Shown: in pieces, positions 8,106 to 16,000 of the stretch
Layout of the letters: each line of letters opens with the position of its first letter
Numbering within the stretch: the first letter of the stretch is position 1
Assembly (NCBI GenBank): GCA_002293375.1
Contig: DBDA01000035.1
Span: 1-23,068, forward strand
Direction of reading: 5' to 3'
From: Odoribacter sp. UBA944
GTDB lineage: Bacteria > Bacteroidota > Bacteroidia > Bacteroidales > Marinifilaceae
DNA: 23,068 bases
Notes under the pieces: model-generated
Database searches by the model: none
What the model saw: only the letters and a program-made list of their open reading frames with translations
What the model was told of the DNA's origin: nothing
Position numbers and translations under genes: made by a program

Positions 8106-8128
8106 CAAATATAAATCCGGCACATTGT

Positions 8129-8665
8129 ATGTTATACGCAACTTTACGGACACTCACGGACACGCTCTCTTCTCATCTCAAACTCTCTCTGGGGTTGAAA
8201 GATGAGATTGTGTCGCTAAGCCCGTTAGACAACACAAGCGTCGCTTCTCCGCCCAACAAGGTATTTGTAACGCTCGCCAATATTGAGCGGGAAACTTCAG
8301 CAGGCATTTCGTTCCACTACCGGAGCACCTCGGGCGACCGCCTCCAAAAAAACGCACCGGCCTGGCAACTGAATGTCTACGTGATCTTTGCCGCGGTTTT
8401 CGCCGCCAAACAGTATGAAGACGGGGTAAGGGTACTCTCTTCTGTCTTCCGGTTTTTGCAAAACAACGCTTTGTTTTCCGTTCAATCGGCTGATCGCCAG
8501 CTCAGCATAGAACCTGTAAATCTTCCCTTTAGTGAACTCTCCCACATCTGGGGAATTTACGGCGGCACCTACTTCCCGTCCGTACTGTGCAAGATCCGGA
8601 TGGTACATATTGACAGCCGGGAAATCAAAGGAACAGCCACTCCCATTACACAAAGCCAATCATGA
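8129..8665 (+). CDS. DUF4255-type tail terminator/cap protein (Pvc16/Afp16-like)
   Basis: This 178-residue protein begins MLYATLRTLTDTLSSHLK. The features are those of the DUF4255 (Pvc16_N) family: an N-terminal helix pair; a PPNKVFVTLANIERE segment (about 42-56), where the family typically has a conserved VTLVNIEEE-like strand; the WQLNVYVIFAAVF strand (about 89-101); and the SHIWGIYGGTYFPSVLCKIRM block (about 146-166). In the Afp and PVC particles this family caps the distal end of the tube and sheath and stops polymerisation. It is commonly the first gene in Bacteroidota injection loci, as here. Its last 4 bp overlap the next gene (ATGA), indicating translational coupling. Confidence 0.88.
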   Translation: MLYATLRTLTDTLSSHLKLSLGLKDEIVSLSPLDNTSVASPPNKVFVTLANIERETSAGISFHYRSTSGDRLQKNAPAWQLNVYVIFAAVFAAKQYEDGVRVLSSVFRFLQNNALFSVQSADRQLSIEPVNLPFSELSHIWGIYGGTYFPSVLCKIRMVHIDSREIKGTATPITQSQS

Positions 8666-9363
8666 AGATCACCCTGAATACACAGTACGAGAAACAACTC
8701 CTGTTCCGGATCCGACATGCCTATTTCGACAACGACGAGGTGGCAGTTGCACTCTCCGCCACAAAGGAAACCGATACCTGGTTGCGGCGCAACAAAGCGG
8801 TATTCCGGCGCGATGCCCCCGGAAACTGGTCTGTGTGTGTTCCGTCCGGGCAATTGCTCCACCGGGAAGAGGCGTTGCGTTTTGAGATCCGGCCCCAGAC
8901 GAAGGATTTTCCTTACTATTCGATCCTGGACGAAGAGGTGTATGACGGTTGGCGTATTGCTCCCGGCGACAGCCCGGGTGTGTGGAAAGTGATCGAGATC
9001 CCGGCCGGCGATTTCGCTGTCCGGGAGGTGGAGATAGCGATACAAACGGTGGAAAAGTACCTGGAGTTCCTGTTGATACCCAAATACAATCCGCCCGGTA
9101 TCCGCCTGCGGTTGGCCGAACAGAGAGGGGAGCTCCGGTTCGGCGAGCCGGAAAAGGTCCGGTTGTGGAACCACGAAGAGGTACAACGGATCGTTTCCGT
9201 GTGGCCGCTGCAGATGCGTTATCCGCGGCCGGCCCAAGTAAGACTCTGGGAGATCCGGCCCGGTGGCGAACGATTACTCTCGGAGGCCGTACCGTTGCCG
9301 GCGTGCAACAGCCCCTCCCCGTTCCATCCGAATAATACCATCACCACTTATTTTTATTATTAA
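8662..9363 (+). CDS. Unrecognised 233-residue protein of the injection locus (between cap and sheath)
   Basis: I do not recognise this family. The protein has no signal peptide and no hydrophobic segment long enough for a membrane helix, so it should be a soluble cytoplasmic or particle component. Residues 1-80 look strand-rich (KITLNTQYEKQLLFRIRH, NWSVCVPSGQLLH). The middle has VWKVIEIPAGDFAVREVEIA, then a basic, strand-rich stretch LRLAEQRGELRFGEPEKVRL and RPAQVRLWEIRPGGERLL. It ends in TITTYFYY, an aromatic tail. It overlaps the cap gene by 4 bp and precedes the sheath by 17 bp, so its expression is tied to the cap. A role as a second cap or collar component, or as a chaperone of sheath or cap, is inference from position only. 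Confidence 0.75.
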   Translation: MKITLNTQYEKQLLFRIRHAYFDNDEVAVALSATKETDTWLRRNKAVFRRDAPGNWSVCVPSGQLLHREEALRFEIRPQTKDFPYYSILDEEVYDGWRIAPGDSPGVWKVIEIPAGDFAVREVEIAIQTVEKYLEFLLIPKYNPPGIRLRLAEQRGELRFGEPEKVRLWNHEEVQRIVSVWPLQMRYPRPAQVRLWEIRPGGERLLSEAVPLPACNSPSPFHPNNTITTYFYY

Positions 9364-9380
9364 CCTAAAACCTATTGCTT

Positions 9381-10865
9381 ATGGGAGCTATGAAAACACC
9401 CGGGGTATACATCGTCGAAAAGAACGCTTTCCCCAGTTCGGTCGTAGAGGTCGCTACCGCCGTACCCGCTTTTATCGGGTATACGCAAACAGCCGCCAAC
9501 GGGAACAAATCGCTGTTGAACAAACCGTGGAGAATTACTTCCATGTCTGAGTTCCGCTCTTACTTCGGAGGGCCGCCAAAGCCGGCATTCAGTGTCAAGG
9601 AAGAGGCAGAGGCTCCCTCCGGGATCTCTTTTAATGAAAAAATCTATGCCGTTTCCAGAGAGGACCGGTATACGTTTTATTACAACATGTTGCTTTTTTT
9701 TGCCAACGGCGGCGGCCCTTGCTACATTATTTCGGTAGGGAATTACGGGGAGCCGATCGATAAAGCGAAATTGGAAGCAGGCATCACTCCGTTATTGAAG
9801 GAGCAGGAACCTACCATGGTCGTGATCCCGGAAGCGGCATGCCTGGAAAAAGCAGCGGATTGCTATGCTTTGCAACAGGCCGTTCTGAAGCATTGCGGGT
9901 ATGAAATGAAAAACCGGTTTGCCGTGCTGGACATTTACAACGGATACAAGGACCGCAAGGATCCGGAAGGCGATACAGTGAACACTTTCCGGGAAGCCAT
10001 CGGCAGTGAATTCCTGGATTACGGCGCCGTCTACTATCCCTGGCTCAACACCTCCATTGTACAGGAGAACGAGCTCAGTTTTGCCAATCTGAAGATCGAA
10101 GAGATCCAACCGCTCCTGGAGGAGGAGAACAAAAGTCTTCCCGAAGAGAAGCAGGAGATGGCGCTGACGTATATCAAGCAATTGGGAACGGAACTTTCGG
10201 AGGTGGACGCCATGACGCTGCACAAAGTGCTTGCACAGCTAAGCCCTCTGTACCGTAACCTGATAAAAGAGATGTGCAATTCGCTCAACTTGCTTCCGGT
10301 ATCGGCCGCCATGGCCGGCGTCTATACGATGGTGGACAATACCAAAGGGGTCTGGAAGGCGCCGGCAAACACCGGCATCGCCACAGCTGTAAGTCCGGCC
10401 GTAAATATTACACACGGGGAGCAGGAAGACCTCAACGTACCCTTGAGCGGGAAAGCGGTGAATGCCATCCGAACCTTTCCCGGTGAGGGTATAAAGGTGT
10501 GGGGAGCACGTACAATGGACGGGAATTCGCTTGATTGGCGTTACATCAATGTCCGCCGTACGATGATCATGCTGGAAGAGTCTATCCGGAATGCCGCCCG
10601 CGCATATGTTTTCGATCCGAATATCTCCAATACGTGGGTCAGTGTCAAGGGAATGATCAACAATTTTTTGAACGGGATCTGGAAACGCGGCGGATTGGCG
10701 GGAGCGATTCCGGACGATGCTTTCAATGTGTTCGTAGGCCTCGGGGAGACGATGACCCCCGAAGATATCCTGGAAGGGATTATGCGCGTGACGGTTTTGG
10801 TGGCGTTGGTACGGCCAGCCGAGTTCATCGAAATCACCTTCCAGCAACAAATGCAGAAAAGTTAA
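9381..10865 (+). CDS. Contractile tail sheath protein
   Basis: The ATG at 9381 (MGAMKTPGVYIVEK) is preferred over an in-frame TTG six bases upstream, giving 494 residues. The N-terminal KTPGVYIVE motif and IGYTQTA are typical sheath openings of contractile injection systems. The C-terminal third (about 365-494) is the conserved interlocking sheath domain, with GEGIKVWGARTM, YINVRRTMIMLEESI, a GLAGAIPDDAFNVFVGLG block and a final RPAEFIEITFQQQMQKS arm. The middle (about 200-310) contains an acidic helical stretch that probably forms the surface-exposed variable domain. This is the only sheath gene in the array, unlike the three in PVC and Afp. A 17-bp A/T-rich leader, rather than an overlap, precedes it, as expected for a protein made in many copies. 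Confidence 0.95.
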   Translation: MGAMKTPGVYIVEKNAFPSSVVEVATAVPAFIGYTQTAANGNKSLLNKPWRITSMSEFRSYFGGPPKPAFSVKEEAEAPSGISFNEKIYAVSREDRYTFYYNMLLFFANGGGPCYIISVGNYGEPIDKAKLEAGITPLLKEQEPTMVVIPEAACLEKAADCYALQQAVLKHCGYEMKNRFAVLDIYNGYKDRKDPEGDTVNTFREAIGSEFLDYGAVYYPWLNTSIVQENELSFANLKIEEIQPLLEEENKSLPEEKQEMALTYIKQLGTELSEVDAMTLHKVLAQLSPLYRNLIKEMCNSLNLLPVSAAMAGVYTMVDNTKGVWKAPANTGIATAVSPAVNITHGEQEDLNVPLSGKAVNAIRTFPGEGIKVWGARTMDGNSLDWRYINVRRTMIMLEESIRNAARAYVFDPNISNTWVSVKGMINNFLNGIWKRGGLAGAIPDDAFNVFVGLGETMTPEDILEGIMRVTVLVALVRPAEFIEITFQQQMQKS

Positions 10866-10899
10866 CTATTTACTAATAACTCTTTAAAAACAAACAGTT

Positions 10900-11349
10900 A
10901 TGGCAGGAGAAGCGCAAGATAAAGTATGGCCTTTGCCTAAATTTTATTTCAAGGTAAAGATTGCCGATCAGGAAGTTTCGTTTCAGGAAGTGAGCGGATT
11001 GGATATCGAGGCACAGGTGATTGAATATCGCCACGGAAACAGCCCCGAATTTTCTACGATCAAGATGCCCGGGATCAAAAAGTCGAGTAATGTCACCCTG
11101 AAAAAAGGGGTGTTCAAAAGCGACAATGCCTTCTGGAATTGGTTTAACCAGATCAAGATGAACACGATCGAGCGAAAAGCTGTAATAATCAGTCTATTAG
11201 ACGAAGCAGGGAACGATACGATGGTGTGGACGTTGAAGAATGCCTGGCCCACCAAGATCACTGCAACCGATCTGAAATCGGACGGGAACGAAGTGGCCGT
11301 GGAAACGCTGGAAATTGCACACGAAGGGATCACTATTGCCAATGCATAA
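10900..11349 (+). CDS. Inner tube protein 1 (T4 gp19/Hcp-like fold)
   Basis: A 149-residue tube protein. It has the family pattern WPLPKFYFKVKI, VSFQEVSGLDIEAQVIEYRHG (about 27-47), PGIKKSSNVTLKKGVF (about 60-75), FWNWFNQIKMN and a VAVETLEIAHEGI tail, which matches the gp19-type phage tail tube family used for Afp1/Pvc1-like tubes. It should stack as hexameric rings inside the sheath. The 34-bp gap before it is strongly A/T-rich (Ts, As and no GG), a leader type associated with strong translation in Bacteroidota and consistent with high copy number. The stop overlaps the start of the next gene (TAATG). Confidence 0.94.
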   Translation: MAGEAQDKVWPLPKFYFKVKIADQEVSFQEVSGLDIEAQVIEYRHGNSPEFSTIKMPGIKKSSNVTLKKGVFKSDNAFWNWFNQIKMNTIERKAVIISLLDEAGNDTMVWTLKNAWPTKITATDLKSDGNEVAVETLEIAHEGITIANA

Positions 11350-11816
11350 TGGCTAATTCCACACTGATCAGGAGGTTTCTTCCGGTTGCTTTTTACTTCC
11401 AGGTAGAGTTTCTGGGAGATCCTCCTATCGGTATCGTGGCGTTTAAGGAGGTTTCGGGCCTCTCGACAGAGATGGACCTTGAAACCGTACGCGAAGGCGG
11501 GGAAAACAATTACGAGATCAAGCTTCCCAATGGGATCCGGCATGGCAACCTTGTCCTGAAAAGAGTGGTCAGTCCGGCCGATGCGAATCTGGGCTTGTGG
11601 ATCAAGGATGCACTTGAAGGAGGGTTCGTGAAACCGATCCAACCGCGCAGCATATTGATCTACCTGATGAACGAGAACAAGGACCCGATACACATCTGGT
11701 TCTGCGAAAACAGTTATCCCGTCAAGTGGGAGACCGAGGGGTTCGATGCAGAGAAAAATTCGGTGGCTATTGAGTCGCTGGAATTGGCATACACCAAATT
11801 GACAAGAGAATTGTAA
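11349..11816 (+). CDS. Inner tube protein 2 (tube initiator-like paralog)
   Basis: The ATG at 11349 shares its A with the preceding TAA stop, giving 155 residues beginning MANSTLIRRFLPVAFYFQVE; a longer in-frame opening upstream only overlaps tube 1 and is rejected. IGIVAFKEVSGLSTEMDLETV, the GNLVLKRVVSPADANLGLW segment and the SVAIESLELAYTKL tail make it a second gp19-family tube protein clearly related to its neighbour. In Afp, PVC and MAC particles a divergent second tube paralog (Pvc5-like) forms the ring that joins the baseplate hub to the main tube, and that is the likely role here. It is coupled at both ends by TAATG overlaps. Confidence 0.93.
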   Translation: MANSTLIRRFLPVAFYFQVEFLGDPPIGIVAFKEVSGLSTEMDLETVREGGENNYEIKLPNGIRHGNLVLKRVVSPADANLGLWIKDALEGGFVKPIQPRSILIYLMNENKDPIHIWFCENSYPVKWETEGFDAEKNSVAIESLELAYTKLTREL

Positions 11817-11977
11817 TGGCGATAACGATCAAGGAGATCTATGTTAAAACGACAGTGATCCGCCATCCCGGGACAATAAGGTTACCGGACGAGGTGGTCG
11901 GGCAACTCCGGGAAAGCATCCTGCGCGAGTTACAGGAAGAGGAACGGAAAAAAATAAAACGAAAAAATGAGCGATAG
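11816..11977 (+). CDS. Small DUF5908-type protein (Pvc6/Afp6 position)
   Basis: A 53-residue gene starts with an ATG sharing its A with the tube 2 stop and overlaps the next gene by 11 bp. It begins MAITIKEIYVKTTVI and continues IRLPDEVVGQLRESILREL, ending in a very charged helix rich in Glu, Arg and Lys. The short 'I-x-I-[KR]-E-[LI]-x-[VI]-K-T' opening followed by an amphipathic helix is what I associate with the DUF5908 family, found in Bacteroidota injection loci between the tube and LysM genes. Its function is not established; the Pvc6/Afp6 equivalent occupies the same slot. It is short, but the perfect nesting between two coupled genes supports it being real. Confidence 0.8.
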   Translation: MAITIKEIYVKTTVIRHPGTIRLPDEVVGQLRESILRELQEEERKKIKRKNER

Positions 11978-12638
11978 CGGTGAATTGGTGAAAATGAAGG
12001 TCACCGGATACAGTGACAATACCTTCTCTTCAGAGGTCGATCACCTGGAGGTACAGATCAATCCGGCTTCGCTGAAGTACCAAAAAGGGATCTCTTATTC
12101 CGAGAACAAGACAATGGGAACGCAAACGCCCGCCAAAGAATTTGACAAAGCGAAAGCGACTAATCTGAGTTTTGATTGTCTGTTCGACGAGACCGGAGTG
12201 TTGCCGTTGGAAGGCGGCATTATCGGGGTGATCAATCACCTTGAACAGGTCGCCTATACCATCAACGGCGAAATCCATCGCCCCAATTTTGTGGTGGTCA
12301 GTTGGGGCAGTTTTATTTTCAAAGGCCAACTCTCCTCGGTCAGTTACGACTATTCCCTGTTCCGGCCGGACGGCTCGCCGCTGCGGGTAAAAGTCAGTAT
12401 ATCTATTGAAGGGTATATGGACCCGCTGACCGAGCGGAAAAAGGCGGGGCTGAAATCGCCCGACCTGACACGCTTCCTCTCCCTCCGTGCGGGAGAGAAC
12501 ATTCCTTTGTTGTGTGCCCGGATATACGGCGATGCCTCCTATTGCACCGATATCGCCCGGATCAATCGCCTGAAAGGGTTTCGCGATGTGAAGCCCGGAA
12601 CAAAGCTCATTTTCCCTCCTTTGCAAAGAAATGACTGA
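11967..12638 (+). CDS. LysM-containing baseplate hub protein (Pvc7/Afp7, gp53-like)
   Basis: This 223-residue protein begins MSDSGELVKMKVTGYSD. The first 150 residues carry the conserved VQINPASLKYQKGISYSE strand-turn (about 28-45) and LSFDCLFDETGVLP, as in the 'peptidoglycan-binding protein LysM' family of contractile injection loci. The C-terminus (about 172-223; RAGENIPLLCARIYGD, then IARINRLKGFRDVKPGTKLIFPP) is a LysM motif. In this setting LysM is a structural clamp between tube and baseplate rather than a cell-wall hydrolase; no catalytic domain is present. The last 8 bp overlap the gp25-like gene. In related loci a VgrG-like spike gene usually follows at about this point, and here it is absent. 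Confidence 0.9.
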   Translation: MSDSGELVKMKVTGYSDNTFSSEVDHLEVQINPASLKYQKGISYSENKTMGTQTPAKEFDKAKATNLSFDCLFDETGVLPLEGGIIGVINHLEQVAYTINGEIHRPNFVVVSWGSFIFKGQLSSVSYDYSLFRPDGSPLRVKVSISIEGYMDPLTERKKAGLKSPDLTRFLSLRAGENIPLLCARIYGDASYCTDIARINRLKGFRDVKPGTKLIFPPLQRND

Positions 12639-13068
12639 CAGGAAGACAAAAGCGGCGGATGCCGCAGAGAGCAGATCGTATCTGGGAACAGGGTGGAATT
12701 TTCCGCCCGGTTTTATAAAGGGTATCGGAGCGGAATTGGTTTCCGGAGAGGCGGACATTCGACAGAGCCTCGTGTTGCTTTTTTCGACGAGAGTGGCCGA
12801 ACGGCTCATGCGTTTCGACTACGGGTGCTCGGTTTCACAATGGGTCTTTTCCGGCATGACATTGTCAGAAAAAACGTTGATAGCCGATGCCGTTGAACAG
12901 GCTATTCTCTACCACGAACCGCGCATCCGGGTGGAATCGGTCCGGGTGGAATTGAAAGAGCCGTCAGAAGGGGTCGTGTGGATCGAAGTATCTTACCGGA
13001 TCCTTCAAACCAACAGCCGCAGCAACATGGTATATCCTTTTTATTTCCGGGAAGGAACAAATTTATAG
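12631..13068 (+). CDS. GPW/gp25-like baseplate wedge protein (Pvc9-like)
   Basis: A 145-residue protein of the gp25 family, which starts the sheath and joins the baseplate wedge to the hub. YLGTGWNFPPGF near residue 18 is the usual entry. DIRQSLVLLFSTRVAERLMRFDYG (about 43-66) carries the family's helix and the R-x-x-R/P-x-x-G-like turn, followed by the amphipathic ADAVEQAILYHEPRIRVESV (about 84-103) and a final strand pair ending YPFYFREG. The length is typical. It overlaps the LysM gene by 8 bp and precedes the J-like gene by 3 bp, so LysM, gp25 and J-like are probably made stoichiometrically. Confidence 0.93.
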   Translation: MTDRKTKAADAAESRSYLGTGWNFPPGFIKGIGAELVSGEADIRQSLVLLFSTRVAERLMRFDYGCSVSQWVFSGMTLSEKTLIADAVEQAILYHEPRIRVESVRVELKEPSEGVVWIEVSYRILQTNSRSNMVYPFYFREGTNL

Positions 13069-13071
13069 ACC

Positions 13072-16000
13072 ATGAGAAACGGCGACGGATTGAGCAGAAA
13101 AAAACGGTTGGAGCGGCTCTCCGTTCCAAGGCTTTTTACGGTTATTGAAGCCGACATGCTCTCCCTGTTGCAGCAGGCGGAAGTGATTGCCGGTTTTATC
13201 CGGTACTACAATCTGAATAACGAACAGGAGGGGCATTTTGATCAATTGTTGCCACACCTGCACGAATGGATCCGATTGTACAGTCAGGGCAAACGCCCCG
13301 TTTTCGATGGGACAACAGAACCTTCGCAGGCGCTGCTGTTTACATTTTTACAGCAGTTGCACAGGATGGCAGATCGGTTCAACAAACGGTGGGAACAGTT
13401 GCCTTATTGGTATCTGAACGAGACGCTCGGCATAGAAAACCTGCCGGCCCGGCCGGATTCGCTTTGGGTGGCTTTCCGAAGTGAACTCTGTCCGGGAGTG
13501 GTCCTGCCTAAAGAGACGAAATTTATTTTCGGAACCACCGAAGGGGCCGGTTCGGTTTATCACCTGAAAGATGAGACAGTCGTGGAACAAACCACTGTCT
13601 ACCGGCTACTTTCCTGGCAATACAAAAAAGAGAAAAAGAGGTATCCCGCATCGGCATTGGATTGTGTTACGTCGGTGGAGTCCGGTCACGGGCAACCCGG
13701 TTTTATCCTCTCTTCCGTATCTTTGCTACTGCGTAAAGGCCGGCGGAGCGTAACCATCCGCTTCGAATCGGAGACTCCGGCCCTGACGGATTTTATCAGG
13801 CAAGCCAAAAGTGTACCGGAATCGCCTTTTGACGGATGGACGGACGAGGAGATCGCAGATAAACTCCTGACAGGCATCTTCCGCCTGCAGATCAGTACGG
13901 CGGACGGGTGGAAAGAGATCGAACATTATCACCTGACAAACGAGCAGGAGGCTGGCTGCGACCACTTTGTACTGAAGTTTACCCTGTCGGAAAACTTTCC
14001 TCCCACTTCGGGTTGTATGGCAGAGGTGCACGGATTGGACACCCGGCACTCCTCGCTGAAAGTGGAATTGAACTGCGACGCCTGGTTGTACCCCTACTCC
14101 TGGATCCGGAACGTGCAATTGAAACGCATCGGGATCTATACGGAGGTCGAAGGGATCTCTGATTTTCCGGTTTACAACGACCTGGGCCGTATCGACAATT
14201 CCAAACCGTTTGCTCCTTTCGGCATCAACACCGAACAGGGCGCCTGGTTGGTAGTGGGAAATTACGAGATGGCCACAAAGAATGCCCATTCCATTGATCT
14301 GCACATTCAGTGGGGAGAGTTGCCCGATATGGAGACAGGATTGTACGGCTACTACCAAGGGTATGGAAGCGACATTGACAACTGTTCTTTTTGGGTGAAA
14401 ACCGAATTTCTCCGGGAACACCAATGGCAAACCGATGCGGATAGCCCGCTCCTGCCTCTGTTTGACACCGTCGGAAAATCTGCGGACGGGATGCCGCTGA
14501 AGCAGGCCCGGTTAGCCGGAAAAAGCGTTCTGAAACGAATTGATATCAATCAGATGCCGCCTATAATTATCGATGAAGAGTTCTATGAGTACGACATCCG
14601 CACACGCAGCGGATTCGCCCGTTTGGTACTGGAAGATCCACCGATGGGTTTCGGGGAAAAACGCTACCGGCAATTGTTTACCGGCCAAATGTTGCATAAA
14701 GCCGCCCGGAAAAAAAGCGGCGCTCTCCTGAATCCGCCAATGACACCCCGGATTGAGCGAATGACCTTGAGTTACCGTGCACAGGATTGGATAGAGCTTC
14801 CCAAAATAAACAAGGACGATCGGCACGAGTTGTGGCACCTCTCTCCGCTCGGATATAAGAAAGTCTACCCGCAAAGCGGATCCCGGGAAATACCCCTGAT
14901 CTATTCCGTAGATCACAATATGCATATTTTGCTGGGATTGGAAAATATCCGGGGAGGGGAGCTACTGCATTTTTATTTCGATTTTGTCCCCATGCGCTTG
15001 GAAGTAGAAGGGGAAAATGATCCGGCTTTGGCATGGTATTGGGGGGACGGATATACGTGGGAAGCGATCCCGGATGGAGTGATTACCCGGGATTCGACCC
15101 GGAATTTTTTTGTCAGCGGAGAGATGGTGTTCAGTATGCCGGAGAAGTTCCCGGACTGCTTGTACGATAAAGAAGGGGTATTCTGGCTCCGGGCAGCCGT
15201 GGTCAAAGGCCAGGAGTTTATTGCGGAACCCTCCAGGATCTATATCAATGCAACAGAATTGATCCGGGATCAGGACGAACAGGCATTTGTTCCGGGATTG
15301 GAAGGGGGGGGGGTACAGCCAGTAAATGAAATCAGCGGATTGAGTGAGATTTATATTATTTCGGCCCCCCACAGGGAGCATACGGCAGAGGATGACCGGC
15401 ATAAATTAATGCGGGTATCGGAGTATGCGACCCACCGGGGAAAAGCCGTCACGCCGAGGGATTTCGAGCGGATTGTATTGCAGGCTTTCCCACAGGTAGG
15501 AAAAGTCAAATGCCTGCCGGCCTTTGACGCCAAAGGGGGATGGCGGAAAGGAGTGGTTACGCTTGTCGTCGTGCCGCGACAGACAATTCCCGGGGAGAAT
15601 AAGGCCTGGATACCTCAGGCATCGTCCGGTCTGCTGGCGGAGATAGAAGCATACCTGAAAGAACGTTGCAGCGCTACGATCTCCAAAGTAGATGCTCTCA
15701 ACCCGCTGTACGAAGAGGTGTTCCTGCGGTGCCGCCTGAAATTCGCTTCGGGATACTCGTTGGGAGGCTGCCGTTCGGCACTTTGGAAGGTGTGCAACGA
15801 TATCATTGCTCCCTGGCAAAAGAGCCGGAGGCTCCCGGTTTTCGATTACCGGCTGCAATTGTCGAAATTCCGGACTGTAATCGAAAAAAAGGAGTTCGTG
15901 GAGAAATTGGAGTTCCTTTCGTTGGTCCGGATAGCCAAAACGGGCGATGACGAGTACCGGATCGACGAATACTATCAGGACGAGGAGGTGATCGCTCCTG

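Noticed and set aside
7546..8128. Attachment site or insertion-sequence edge marking insertion of the injection locus
   Set aside because: No tRNA gene, transposase, integrase or direct repeats were seen at either end, and base composition does not shift noticeably.
12030..12809. Open frame of 259 codons antisense to the LysM and gp25 genes
   Set aside because: It covers two overlapping genes with clear families on the other strand and shows no domain of its own.
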